Positions 37,564 to 49,049 of a stretch of DNA of 64,000 nt are shown one piece after another. Source of the stretch: Vespa crabro (lineage: Eukaryota; Arthropoda; Insecta; Hymenoptera; Vespidae); contig NC_060965.1 of assembly GCF_910589235.1 (NCBI RefSeq), forward strand, positions 6,106,697 to 6,170,696, in the 5' to 3' direction. A program made the translations under genes and the position numbers. Numbering within the stretch: position 1 is the first letter of the stretch; each line of letters begins with the position of its first letter. A model generated the notes under the pieces. It ran no database searches, was not told where the DNA came from, and was given only the letters and a program-made list of their open reading frames with translations.

Positions 37564-38283
37564 GTAAGTGTGTTGAAACGTGTTTGTTGTTTTTAATTAT
37601 TTTGTTTCATTTAATTGTTATATACTATTTCAATGAATCGTTAATATTGTTTACATGTACGAATGCGTTCGCTAATAAATCAAATGAATAAAATAAAATG
37701 ATTTGATTCATACATTTTAAAACTTTTCTTTGATTGTAGTAATTATATTAATCATTAAAAAACACGTAAGATATTTTAAATAATAGTATTAAAATGTATG
37801 AATTAATTAGAAAAATTTCATTCATATCATTATACTGTCATTTTAAAATTGTAGTAACATAACTGTGTCCTATTTTTATTAATCTAGAATGTTCGTCTCT
37901 ACTGTTGAAATATGATATACTTTGAATATGTTCTTCTAAGGTTCCAGTATTTTCATTTTTGTATTTGACTGTTAAATCTATTACAAATGTGAGAAAATTG
38001 ATTATATTTTCATAATTTCTATTGAGAAATAAAACGAAAATATAGCATTATGGAAATATTAAAGTATTGAATTTATATCTTATATAGCCTCTTCGCATTT
38101 CATCAGTAAGATAATTATTTTCATTAACTGTTTTCTACATTTACCTATAATTAATATACATGAACAATAAATATTTTTTCAAGTTTGCATAGGATAGTAA
38201 CTTCGATAGTAATCATAATAATTAATTACAATAGTCAATTCGAATGAGTTTATTTAGTTAATCTTATTTTTCCCACAGACATT

Positions 38284-40766
38284 ATGTTCTTTATTATTTC
38301 ATTGGGTTCAATTTTCATTTTATTTCTACTGCATTGCTCCATAAGATATGGAAGAATGGGAAGAATACTTAATAATATTCCAGGACCAAATGAATATCCC
38401 ATAATAGGAAATATACATCATCTTCACGTTGACAATGGTAAAGTGCATTTAAATCAAACTAGGTTCGACACGAATTGTATTTTAACTTGTGATTCTTACT
38501 CCATCCAGTCCTTATTTAGCACTAAATATAATATTTGTTGTTTAGAACATCTCCTCCAAAGAATTTGGGATATGAGTGCAAAATTTTATCCAATTTTCAA
38601 AATTTGGTGCTTTTATTTTTGGGTAGTAGTTTTACTTCATCCGGATGATATTGAGGTAAATTATTATGCGACATGAGTAGAATACGTTTTTTATCTGTTT
38701 CTTCCTCTCTCCTTCTTTCTCTCTCTCTCTCTCTCTTATTTCGAATGTTCACTATCAATATATTTTTATGGAAAAAAGTAAATATAATATAAATTGATCG
38801 TAGGTACTTATGAGAAGCACTAAAAATATTGAAAAAGGAATAGCTTACCATTTCTTGAGACCTTGGCTGTCTACCGGATTGCTAACCAGTGGAGGTAATA
38901 GTTTGGACAAATAGAAATTCAGTAAACGTGCTTAATATTATTTAACGTTTTATGTTTCATTTGATAGGTGAGAAATGGCAAACACGTCGAAAGATATTGA
39001 CACCAGCCTTTCACTTTAATATCCTGAAACACTTCGTTGTCACTTTAAACAATGAAGCACGGTATCTTATAACATCTTTAAAAGAGGAAGAAAAAGGAGG
39101 TTCTGTAGTTAAAGATTTACAAGAATTTATCAGTCAACATACACTTAACATAATATGTGGTTTGTGATGTATTTTTTATTAATCATTGGTATTTAACAAA
39201 GAAAAATTATTTTCAAATGCTTACTTATAGAAGCAGCTCTTGGTACTTCTTTGAAGCAGAGGGGCGACTTAGAGTCTAATTATCGTGATGCGGTTCACAG
39301 TTTCGGCGATATCATGGCTTCTAGGTGACTATTAATTCTTTTAATAGGAATAAATTCGATTGCCTGTTAGAAGAAAATATATCTAAAAAAGAATTATCAT
39401 TTATTAGATTTGTAAGACCTTGGGTCTATCTCGATATTATATTTGAATTTTCTTCATCTGGTCGATTACAAAGGAAACTATTGAAAACGTTACACAGTTT
39501 TTCGAAAAAAGTATGTTACATAAATCATTTTATTATTAGTTAAACTAAACCATTCAGATCTTTGAAATTGTCATTTTTGTGTTAGATAATTTCCGAAAGG
39601 ATACAATTTCACGAAGAAACTAATGGAAAATATTTGCATAATTATGAAGAAATGGATGAGAATGAAATCTCTTGTGAAGAACGCGTGGAAAATAATAAAA
39701 GTATTTTCTCCACATTCTTTACTAATAAAAAATTATAATCACGATAAAATTATAATTCGAATTTTCCCGACACAGATCCGATGTTCAAAAAGAAACTTGC
39801 TCTGCTTGATCTGCTTATAGCCGCTTGTGTGAAAGGAAATATGATCGATGTGGAAGGCATCCAAGAAGAAGTCGACACTTTCATGTTTGAGGTAAGTGCC
39901 AGTATATTAATATATTTAGACTAATTAGTGAAACTGAGGAAATAATCTTCGTAGGGTCACGATACTACTGCAGTGGCGTTGTGCTTTGCATTGAGTCTGT
40001 TTGCAAAACACAAAGATGTCCAGGTAATGTTTTCATCGCTAAAGAATTATTCAACATTTATCGATGAATATTCATTTGATATTTACCTTGAATAATTAAT
40101 CATTTGTTCATGAATAGAAACGTATAAGAGACGAGGTTAACACGGTTATGCAAGAAAACTATAATTTGACGATTCCAATGCTTCAAGAATTTTCGTATTT
40201 AGAGAGATGTTTGAAAGAGTCACTTCGTTTATATCCAAGCGTTCATCTTATACTTCGTTATTTGACGGAGGATATGCAACTAAGTATATAATATATTTAT
40301 ATATTAGATTCATCTTCGTTTGATCATTCAAATCAAGCAACTAAAAATATTAATTTTCAGAAAATTATTTAATCCCGGCTGGCACGATGTGTCACTTAAA
40401 CATCTATAGCATCCACAGAAATCCAGAATATTGGCCAAATCCCGAAGTTTTTGATCCCGATAGATTCTTGCCAGAAAATTTAAAAAACCGTCATCCTTAT
40501 TCCTATATCCCATTTAGTGCTGGACCAAGAAACTGTATCGGTAAGTAATGCAAAAAGATAAAAAAAAATAGAATATAAATAATTGAGTTATCTTTACTTT
40601 TGCAGGTCAAAGATTTGCAATGCTCGAGCTAAAAGTAATAGTAGCTTATATATTGCATAACTTTCATTTGGAACCGGTGGGTGATCTTGATGATGTAAAA
40701 TTGATGGCAAATATTACGCTGCATTCGTCTAAGCCACTTCATATTAAATTTATCCCAATAAAATAG
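38284..40766 (+). CDS. CYP4: CYP4-family cytochrome P450, gene 3 of 3
   Basis: Twelve exons: 38284-38437, 38546-38655, 38804-38894, 38968-39159, 39231-39324, 39408-39510, 39586-39700, 39776-39891, 39955-40023, 40118-40283, 40361-40540, 40606-40766; 516 residues from this ATG, or 526 if the leader ATG at 37,539 is used. N-terminal anchor, IPGPN hinge, C-helix WQTRR, EVDTFMFEGHDTT, ESLR, DPDRF and FSAGPRNCIG are intact. Exons 1-2 are the most divergent of the three genes (for example exon 2 begins EHLLQRIWDMSAKF). Exons 7-11 nearly equal gene 2, and the last 30 codons differ (VGDLDDVKLMANI against LSNLEDVKMLEDI in gene 2). Role as for the other two: ER-bound oxidation, substrate unknown. Its 3' flank is unlike those of genes 1 and 2, marking the end of the array. 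Confidence 0.9.
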
Positions 40767-41921
40767 TCTTATCTTTTCACATTTCTATTTTCTTCAAAAT
40801 GAAATAATTCGGAATTGTAACTGTTAGTGATTTATTTATAACTAGTGGTGTTCGATGTGAATATAAAATTTTATATTTATCTGGTAAATGTATTTAAATA
40901 TTAAAATAAATAAGACACTTGAAATATACAAGTAAATCTATTTTCTAAGCTTGTTTGTTTGAAGATAAATTATGGAAATTTTAAAATTTACATTTGTCAA
41001 CATTCAAATTGCGTTTTGTAACATTAAGTTACTCGGTCGATATTCGATTTATTTTATCAATGTTATTACAATGAATTTAAACGAATTAATTATAACAGAA
41101 AATATTTATAACAGAAATTCTTGTGAGACACATTTATTTTTGTCTTATTTTCGTTGATTCGTTTCGTCAACTACACTTCATCATTCCGATCATCTGTTTC
41201 TCTCTCTTTTTTTTTTAGTCTATCTCACTTATACTGATATTATCAGATATCATTATACAGATATTTTTTTAGTATATCTCACTTATACACGATATGAAGA
41301 AATGCAAATAGAATTGTGAATGAAAATTTTTTTCTTTTTATTTTTTTTTGCTGTTCACAATAACTTTTCATAAAAATAAAATTGTTTGAATGATTCATTG
41401 ATCATTATAATTCGTGCTCTATAGATATTTTTATTATCAAACGAACAAGAATTATGAGAAATGTGATTTGTTATATATTAGAACGTGTTACTAAATATTT
41501 CTAAAATTGACTTATTCAATTTATTTATTTATTGTAATTTATCTCATATCATAATGTACAAATAAAAACAGAAAAATGTTATTCGTATGAATATTTATAT
41601 AGATTTATACGAAAGTGGTGCTCTCTATATAATCTTAAAAATACGCTTTTGAATCTTCGACAGATTTACTATGTTCCAAAATAAAAATAGAATTAATTTG
41701 TATTTTTACAAATATGAACACTATTTTCAATGGATACATAAGTATTAGTATCAAAGATTTTCCGCTAGGTAACACATCGATTGAATACGATCATTTAACA
41801 GCAGGAATTTTAAAAAACATTTTGGAAATTAATTTCGTTTAAATTCTAATTATAATTATAATAATAGCAATATACGTTTATTTAAACGATTATAAATGGT
41901 ACAGAATATATCTCTTTTATT

Positions 41922-41980
<59 letters not shown>

Positions 41981-42100
41981 GTCTAAAACATATTACAGAC
42001 TTTCAAAATTTACAAAAGAATCAGTCTTGCAATATGAAAATGTTTAATCTCTTATATAAAAATGTATTTTACATATTAGAGATTTCTTCTAAATACTTAA
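40767..42100. repeat. 3' flank of right transporter gene, paralogous to 1,061-2,793
   Basis: After about 150 bases of P450 gene 3 flank, the sequence becomes colinear with the region downstream of the left Tret1-like gene. The short open frame at 40,972-41,157 lies in this matched DNA and is not conserved as protein. A possible polyadenylation signal for the transporter (minus AATAAA) is at 41,916-41,921. Confidence 0.6.
41928..41978. repeat. (AT)n microsatellite
   Basis: About 25 uninterrupted AT units just past the 3' end of the right transporter gene, absent from the left copy. Confidence 0.95.
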
Positions 42101-43808
42101 CTATGCGTTTAATTCGCGTTGAATTTGTTCTAATGTTTTTCCTTTCGTTTCTGGGACCAACAATAGGACAAAAGCGATACCTATAGCAGAAATGAGTGAG
42201 AATAACCAAAATGTACCATAAGAATGTAAAGCAATGACTAAATTAGAATAAACTTTGGTGACTATAAATGCCATTAACCAATTCAATAAGCAAGCACTAC
42301 TGCCAGCAACACCTTTGATTTCTGGAGCAAAAAGTTCTCCGATCATCATCCATGGAAGAGGACCAAACCCAAGTGAAAATAAAATTATAAAAACGCAAAT
42401 AGATAAAAGAGGTAACCAGCTTATATTACTTGCATCTCCTTCTTCCTGAATATAATAGTAAACACCAAGTATGAGTGTACATAGAAACATAGCAATAATA
42501 GATATTGAAAGCAATAATCTTCTACCTAAACGATCAACTATCAATGTACTAACAAATACTGCAATTACTTGCATTACACCTACTATGATACTAGCTGTAT
42601 CAGATTGAAGAGAATTATTTCCTGAAGAAAATATAGAACCAGCATAAAATATAATAGCATTTACTCCACTCAATTGTTGAAATAACATAAGACCATACGA
42701 TATTATTATGGCTTTCTTACAAGCTTTTGATTTCAATGATGTTAGAAATGATACCTTGTTTTTCTTAGACTCTTCTAATGCTTCTTTCTGTGCAATTAAT
42801 TCTGGCTCAAAATTATATTGATTTCCGCGAAGTCGAATATAACTTGCTCTAGCAGCATTTTCATTTCCCTTCATTAAATAAAATGTAGGAGTTTCAGGCA
42901 TGAAGAAGAATATTATACAAAAGATTATTGGTACAGCCGCACATATAATAGATAAGTACAACATATTTACGCAGGTACCTAAAAGGTACGTAAGTAAAAT
43001 ACCTACAGAGAGGAGTAATTGAAAATATGAACCCACACTTCCACGAATTTCACTTTCACTTATTTCTGCGGTGTACATGGGAGCTGTCACGCAAAAAGCT
43101 CCACCGCTAACACCTGTAATGAACCTTCCAATATAAAATAAAGTTACAGAGTTGGCAAAAATAATACATAGCCAGCCAATTGTAAAAGGAATCGTGAGTA
43201 TTAACATAGAAAGCCTCCTGCCTATTATATCTGTAAGAATACCAATTGGCATGCATACTACTGCAGCACCAAGTGGTGTGAGTGCTCCAATCCATGAGAA
43301 TTCCTCTAAACTAATAGGAACATCAGATATAGCTTTTAAATTGACACCATTTAATCCAGCTGGTGAGGTCCATCCTAATGTCATTCCTGCTGCCACAGCT
43401 CCTAATGTAGCTGCTAAACTTGCAATATATTGAGGAAGCCTCTTTGCTTTGATTGTTTGCCCACCTTGGGAAACAAGGGTTTCTTTAGAAATTCCAGCTG
43501 TTTTTTCTGCCATATTGCCTTGAGTATTTGGTAGTAATGGTGTTCTGTCGTCCGCCTAAAAAATAAAGAAAATATTTTATTAGATACTTATTAAATAACA
43601 GTGTATATTAATAAACTTTGATCATAAATTAAAACAATATAAATATACAGCAGAAATCAGACTAAGCAATATAGCCATTAGCAGATTCTGCTCAATAACA
43701 ATATTATAGTATAATACATAATAAAAATGATTATTCTATTTAAAAAATACAAACCTCAGTGTAATTAAATACACTTGGCCTTGATTCGTAAACATTTTCC
43801 TCTATCAT
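42101..43808 (-). CDS. Tret1-like: Tret1-like facilitated sugar (trehalose) transporter, right copy
   Basis: Two coding exons, 43808-43755 and 43555-42101, separated by a 199-base intron (donor GAG|GTTTGT, acceptor TTTTTTAG|GC) that keeps frame: 18 + 484 = 502 residues. A 12-span sugar-porter MFS protein, presumably in the plasma membrane. Motifs: DIIGRR, PETP after span 6, QQLSGVN, DRLGRR, GFGPLPW and C-terminal PETKGKTLEQI. Exon 1 starts MIEENVYESRPSVFNYTE and exon 2 adds a 14-residue stretch with DRTPLL, which fits an acidic dileucine sorting signal, before the Met that aligns with the left gene's start. The start in exon 1 is chosen because frame and splice sites fit exactly. An internal start at 43,513 would give 470 residues and remains possible. 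Proteins from the two copies are clearly diverged throughout, so the duplication is old. Confidence 0.88.
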
Positions 43809-44640
43809 TTTGATTGTATTATTTTAAGAGATTATTATTGAAAAACAATGAAAATTTTAAGCTCCTCCTAATACCACTAAACTTCGAATATGGTTAAACG
43901 TAGCAATATTTTTTGTATTATTATTATTATTACTATTGTTATTATTTTATAGAATAAAAAGAAAGATTATTTTCAATAATGTAATTTCGTATGTTGTATA
44001 ACATTAATTAAAAATTTTATACTATTTTTGAGTAGCAATAATCTAATTTACGTAGACTACAACAATCCATAAGTCGACGTAGCATACTGCAATTTTTACT
44101 TAATAACAATATCGTTCACGAGAAAAATTGCATTTCGAAACAAGTTGTCACTTATGCTCGATTGAGAAATGGTCTCTAATATCATTGGTCGGTAAGGTAG
44201 TGCAATTATAATATTCAATGAAAACATGACTGTCTTCGAAAAGAGCTCCTTTTTTTCTTCTAATGATTAAATAACAAGTTAGAGTTATTATACGATAATA
44301 GTGTGCTTTTCTAAATACATATTCGAATATTAATTTTTGTCGATGTTAAAATAAAATAAGAAAATTAAAAATATTCTGTCTATCGCACTGTAACGTAAAA
44401 TATCCACTGATCCTCGATAATAAAGCGATCTTTATTTTCAATGGTAGATGGCGCTGTTATTAATTGCGAGCGAATTTCAATCAACAACTTAGTGTGATTT
44501 CATTTTTTATCATCTTCATCTAATTAAATGCCTTATTCTTTTGTAACTTCTTATTTCCGAGGATCGCATACGAAGACAAATAATATTTATATGTTTATTT
44601 ATCTTTCTAATGCATTCTACTAAGAAAAGGAAATTGTTGT
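43809..44640. promoter_or_regulatory. Upstream region of right transporter gene
   Basis: No coding exon seen. Contains a short (TTA)n/(ATT)n run at 43,913-43,950 and a few GC-richer words near 44,440-44,475 (TAGATGGCGCTG, GCGAGCGAA) that stand out in this AT-rich DNA and could mark the promoter or an insulator. No TATA box was chosen. Confidence 0.3.
44443..44456 (+). promoter_or_regulatory. CTCF-like word AGATGGCGCT
   Basis: GGTAGATGGCGCTG matches the core of the insect CTCF binding consensus (AG-TGGCGC). It lies about 640 bases upstream of the transporter ATG, between the P450/transporter block and the long repeat-rich stretch. A single 10-base match, so tentative. Confidence 0.25.
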
Positions 44641-44649
44641 AAGGTTATA

Positions 44650-44762
44650 AATGAATGTTCAAAAAAAGAAAAAGAAGAAAAGAAAAAGAAGAAAAGAAAA
44701 AGAAGAAAAGAAAAAGAAAAGAAAAAAAGAAAAAGAAAAGAAAAAAAGAAAAGAAGAAAACA
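44650..44762. repeat. A/G-rich low-complexity tract
   Basis: Imperfect (GAAAAGAAAAA)n purine tract. The lysine-rich frame reading through it is a by-product of composition. Confidence 0.9.
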
Positions 44763-45061
44763 ATGCAACATTAAATGTTTTATCTAATATTTTTTCTCTC
44801 CCTTTTTTATTCCTAATTGAACTTGACAAATTAGAAAAGATTACGTCACAACATTATATATCATTATCAAACTTATCTCGTTTTTCGACTTTTTATTCTT
44901 TTAATGTTTCGAACTTGTTAAAAAAAAAAAAAGGAAATTTCAAATCCGTTTTCCGTTTTTCATTGAATCAATCTAACTTTTATTTTCCAAAAGTCGATAT
45001 CCTTCCATCACTCTTCTTTGAAGATAGGATGCACTTGGTATAAGGCTAAGTGGTATCTCGA

Positions 45062-45067
45062 GAAAGC

Positions 45068-45099
<32 letters not shown>

Positions 45100-45196
45100 G
45101 AGAGAAAGAGAGTCGATTGTCCCAATTCCTGGCGGAAATCGATAGCTATGGCGTAAAATTTATTTGCAAATGCGGGCGAACTGAAATTCACGGAAA

Positions 45197-45239
<43 letters not shown>

Positions 45240-45256
45240 TCTCTCTCTTTCTCTTG
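45062..45256. repeat. Facing (GA)n and (TC)n tracts
   Basis: A (GA)n-rich tract at 45,062-45,112 faces a (TC)n tract at 45,198-45,256 across about 85 bases of unique, GC-richer sequence. Read as one strand they can pair into a long hairpin. Frames on both strands through here are repeat artefacts. Confidence 0.8.
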
Positions 45257-45957
45257 GCTGGGGCCAAAGAAGCTTCGAAGGATCACTGAACCGTGGCGCT
45301 AAAGTTCCTTGCAAATTTCCACTGTATTTTGTCTTGGATCAACTTCAAATATTTATTATAATTTAAGTCTCATTATATTTTAAGTATTTTTTTTTATTGT
45401 TTTTTATATTTGTTGTTCTGTACATTAAAAAAAATAAAAAGGAATGAAGATTTATTTAATCATTTTATTTTATTCAAAATCCATTCAAGTTCTTTGAAGA
45501 ATTGCAACTATCATATTGTGATCCTAATAATCGCACAAAATCTTGAGAAACTCATTTGATAACAGTAACAAGTATTATCGATTTGTTTGATTGTTACTTT
45601 GTTTGTATGAATTTGTTTTTTATCTCTGATGATAAATTTGTCTGAAAGAAAAAAAGAACATTTTTTCTCGATAAAGTATACAAATTAAGATATAATCACT
45701 TGGAGCGTTTAAAAAATGACGAGGACTTTAAAAAAAATTTCGATAACTTTACGAAATTTTTGTGATACTTTTAAAAATAAAAATAAGATGGAAGTTAATA
45801 TATTTAAAAATCAAAGATTGATCATTATTCCAAGAATATATGTCATTGGGTCTAGACCTTGAATGCAAAATCTTTGACATTATCACGAAGATTAAGATTG
45901 GAAGATAAAGAAGCTAAGTTTCTTACAACGCAATTCATCATTGCGTAAAAAATATAA

Positions 45958-45958
<1 letters not shown>
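45257..45958. other. AT-rich gene-free stretch
   Basis: No gene, RNA or named repeat was seen. Confidence 0.4.

Positions 45959-46006
<48 letters not shown>
45959..46006. repeat. (TA)n microsatellite
   Basis: About 23 TA units, followed by further TATG-type repeats. Confidence 0.95.
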
Positions 46007-46008
<2 letters not shown>

Positions 46009-46193
46009 TTATTATGCATATATATATGTATCTGTATAATCTATTTACATGCGTGTGCATATGCCTGTTGTATATATAACCTAACTCATATAGTATTTAT
46101 TAGAATCTTGATGATCCTACTTACTTCATATCTAAATGATAATACATTTTTATTCATTCATAGATAACAATAGAATTAAGCAATGAAAATAAC

Positions 46194-46235
<42 letters not shown>

Positions 46236-46575
46236 ATATTTGAATTCCTTGCGTGTTTATTATTATTATTATCTTTTTTCTGTACATATCTAAATTGTAA
46301 TAAAAAAAATAAAAACCTGATATAAAACACGTGATAAATTATTAGAAATTATTTTGTTTAGACTTTATTATATAATTTCTGTTAGATAATCTCAATAGGA
46401 AATAAAAGTATTTTATTTATGCTATAGAAACCAAAAACGAAGTTCATCCATATTTTCAGTAAAAATTATCTTCGATTCAAAATGTTCCATCAAATTTCAT
46501 GAAAATAATAAGAAAACTAAATTATTATTTATACAATGAATAATTTATCCATTGTCCATTATTCTCCGGACAAAA

Positions 46576-46576
<1 letters not shown>

Positions 46577-46639
<63 letters not shown>

Positions 46640-46656
46640 GTGGTAGTAGTAGGAAA

Positions 46657-46699
<43 letters not shown>

Positions 46700-46751
46700 G
46701 TAATAATAGTAATAGTAATAATAGTAATAATAGTAATAATAGTAATAATAG
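46577..46751. repeat. (AAT)n trinucleotide array
   Basis: Two (AAT)n blocks (46,577-46,639 and 46,658-46,700) separated by GTGGTAGTAGG, then interspersed AATAGT units to 46,751. Poly-Asn and poly-Leu frames here are artefacts. Confidence 0.95.
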
Positions 46752-46906
46752 TGTTATAAAAAAAGAAAAAAGGAAAACAATGAAGTTTTGAAATGAAACA
46801 TAATGAAGCTTTAAATCATATATATGTACATATATATACATATATATACACATATATATACATCATATATATGTACACATATATGTGTACATACATTTAT
46901 ACACTG

Positions 46907-46939
<33 letters not shown>
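46907..46939. repeat. (TA)n microsatellite
   Basis: About 16 TA units at the end of an ACATATATAC-rich patch starting at 46,820. Confidence 0.9.
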
Positions 46940-46941
<2 letters not shown>

Positions 46942-47103
46942 TAATTTCGCTCCATTTCTATCTCTTTTATTTGTTTGATCATTTCTTCTCTAGATAGAAG
47001 AAAACTATTTATTTTCAGGAATCAACGTACATTCTTTTTCAAGTTTTTCTTACAAAGTATTGCATCATTCATTTTTCAAACATGAAACGATCATCTTTCA
47101 TGT

Positions 47104-47325
47104 TACTCTTTCTCTTTCTCTTTTTCTCTCTCTCTTTCTCTCTCTTCTCTTCTCTTTTCTTTCTTTCTCTTTCGTAGTTTTGAAGCATCTGTCAAGACAA
47201 TCCCTGATTTTCTACCGCGCTTGTAAAAACAATGTTTTCCTTAGAATATTCTTTTCTTCTATTTCTTTTCTTTTTACTAGCATATCGTTTTTCTCTCTCT
47301 CTCTCTCTCTCTTTCCCCATCTACT
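47104..47325. repeat. (TC)-rich tracts
   Basis: Two pyrimidine-rich runs (47,104-47,175 and 47,288-47,325) around a short unique segment. No gene. Confidence 0.8.
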
Positions 47326-47665
47326 TTCTCTTTCATTTTACGAATCCCGCTGCAGCTGTTGTTGAACTTTCTTATGTAAAACTATTTTACTGATCGTGAT
47401 AGAAAAAAAAAGAAAAAGAGAAAAGAAAATAAATATTGAATGCAAAAGAAAAAGTATAAACCAGTGTCAAAGTTAATAATAATTTAATACAAAAAGAAAG
47501 AAATTGTAACGATTAATTAATATCCGTATAAATGGTGGTGTTAATCTTTTATAATGCCATGTAATTTCAATGTCATATTTTTATTTGTTTATATTATATC
47601 GTATTTTGAAATTAAAATTATTTTTTAGTTCATATAGTATAAATTATACTTTATACTGTATACTT

Positions 47666-47697
<32 letters not shown>

Positions 47698-48548
47698 AAT
47701 GTTTTAAATGATATAATTATTTTGTTTAAATACGAAGAAATCGGATTGTTAAGAATCTGAAGAAAATTTTTTTAGGATATTAAAAATCATAATATAACTG
47801 TTATAGTGATATAATGAATTATGACAATATAGTTATATCGATATAATTTATGTTAATTAAGTAGATATAATATAGTTATACTAGTACAGGAGTTATACAC
47901 TATTATGCAATTATAAAATTATTTTTTTAATAACATAATCATTAATTTATATAATTTCTTTTTTATATGTCATTGATAAAAATTTGATTATAGCAGCCTT
48001 AAACAAAATTCTTTATAGACATTAAAGATGAAAATATTATGAATTATTATTATACAATTAAATTGTCATAAATTATATTACATGTGATTATGAAATTATT
48101 TATTCAATAGATTTCTTTCGTTAAACTCAAACAATAAAAAAGAAAGAAAAAATGGAATTGGAAAATAAAGAATTGGAACAAAATTTTATTTAGACATTTT
48201 AAATTAAACACTCTTATGAATTATTTTAACTAATAGAATTTATACTAATATAAATAATAGTATAAATATAATAGATCTTCTTTCTTTAGGCATTAAAAAA
48301 TAATAGTATTATAGAGAGTATAAATTTGTGAAAAATATTATTTTTCAAATTTTATCTGAACAATAAAAAATGAAACTATCATGAATTATTATAATATAGT
48401 TATACTAGTGTAAATTTTATGTTATATATTAATCCAGTTATTTATTTGATTATGTAATTTTTTGTTTTAAAATATAAAAAAGTTGGTTAAAGAAGATTAA
48501 CAAAAAAGAAAAAAGAAGATGAAAACGAAAAAAGGAATTATAAGAGAC

Positions 48549-48562
48549 ACACACACACACAC

Positions 48563-48611
<49 letters not shown>
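48549..48611. repeat. (AC)n-(AG)n compound microsatellite
   Basis: (CA)n of about 10 units, then (GA)n of about 20 units. Confidence 0.95.
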
Positions 48612-48615
<4 letters not shown>

Positions 48616-48986
48616 ATAAATAAAATGTATTTTCTTGCAGAGATACAAATGCGAAAGTGCAATTTTCTCACATGATTTTCACGCGAATTAGATGATTGAT
48701 TCATCGATTCGATTTTCGACTCTTTTTTCTTTTTTTTTCTTTTTCTATTTCTCTCTTTTTGTAACGATCGCATAACTAAGATTTCATTTTCGTGGTAACT
48801 TTAAACGATCTTAGAATCAATTTTGTTACGAGTTTTATGTAAGACATTCATAAACGTGTCCGAGTAAACTAGTTTTTAATTGCTAAGCACGATGTAATTT
48901 CTTTCCTGGTTGTACACAGATTGTCTATCGTAATTCTATTTTATGCAATGAGATCAAAATTATATCATTTATAGATTATCTATAAA

Positions 48987-48987
48987 G

Positions 48988-49046
<59 letters not shown>
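48987..49046. repeat. (AG)n microsatellite
   Basis: About 28 AG units. Paralogous to the imperfect GA tract at 6,271-6,470. Confidence 0.95.

Positions 49047-49049
<3 letters not shown>

Noticed and set aside
44651..45314. Lys/Arg/Glu-rich and Ser/Leu-rich open frames of about 94-130 codons
   Set aside because: They arise from A/G-rich and (GA)n/(TC)n repeats and overlap each other on both strands.
46545..46853. Poly-Leu and poly-Asn frames
   Set aside because: They read through an (AAT)n array.
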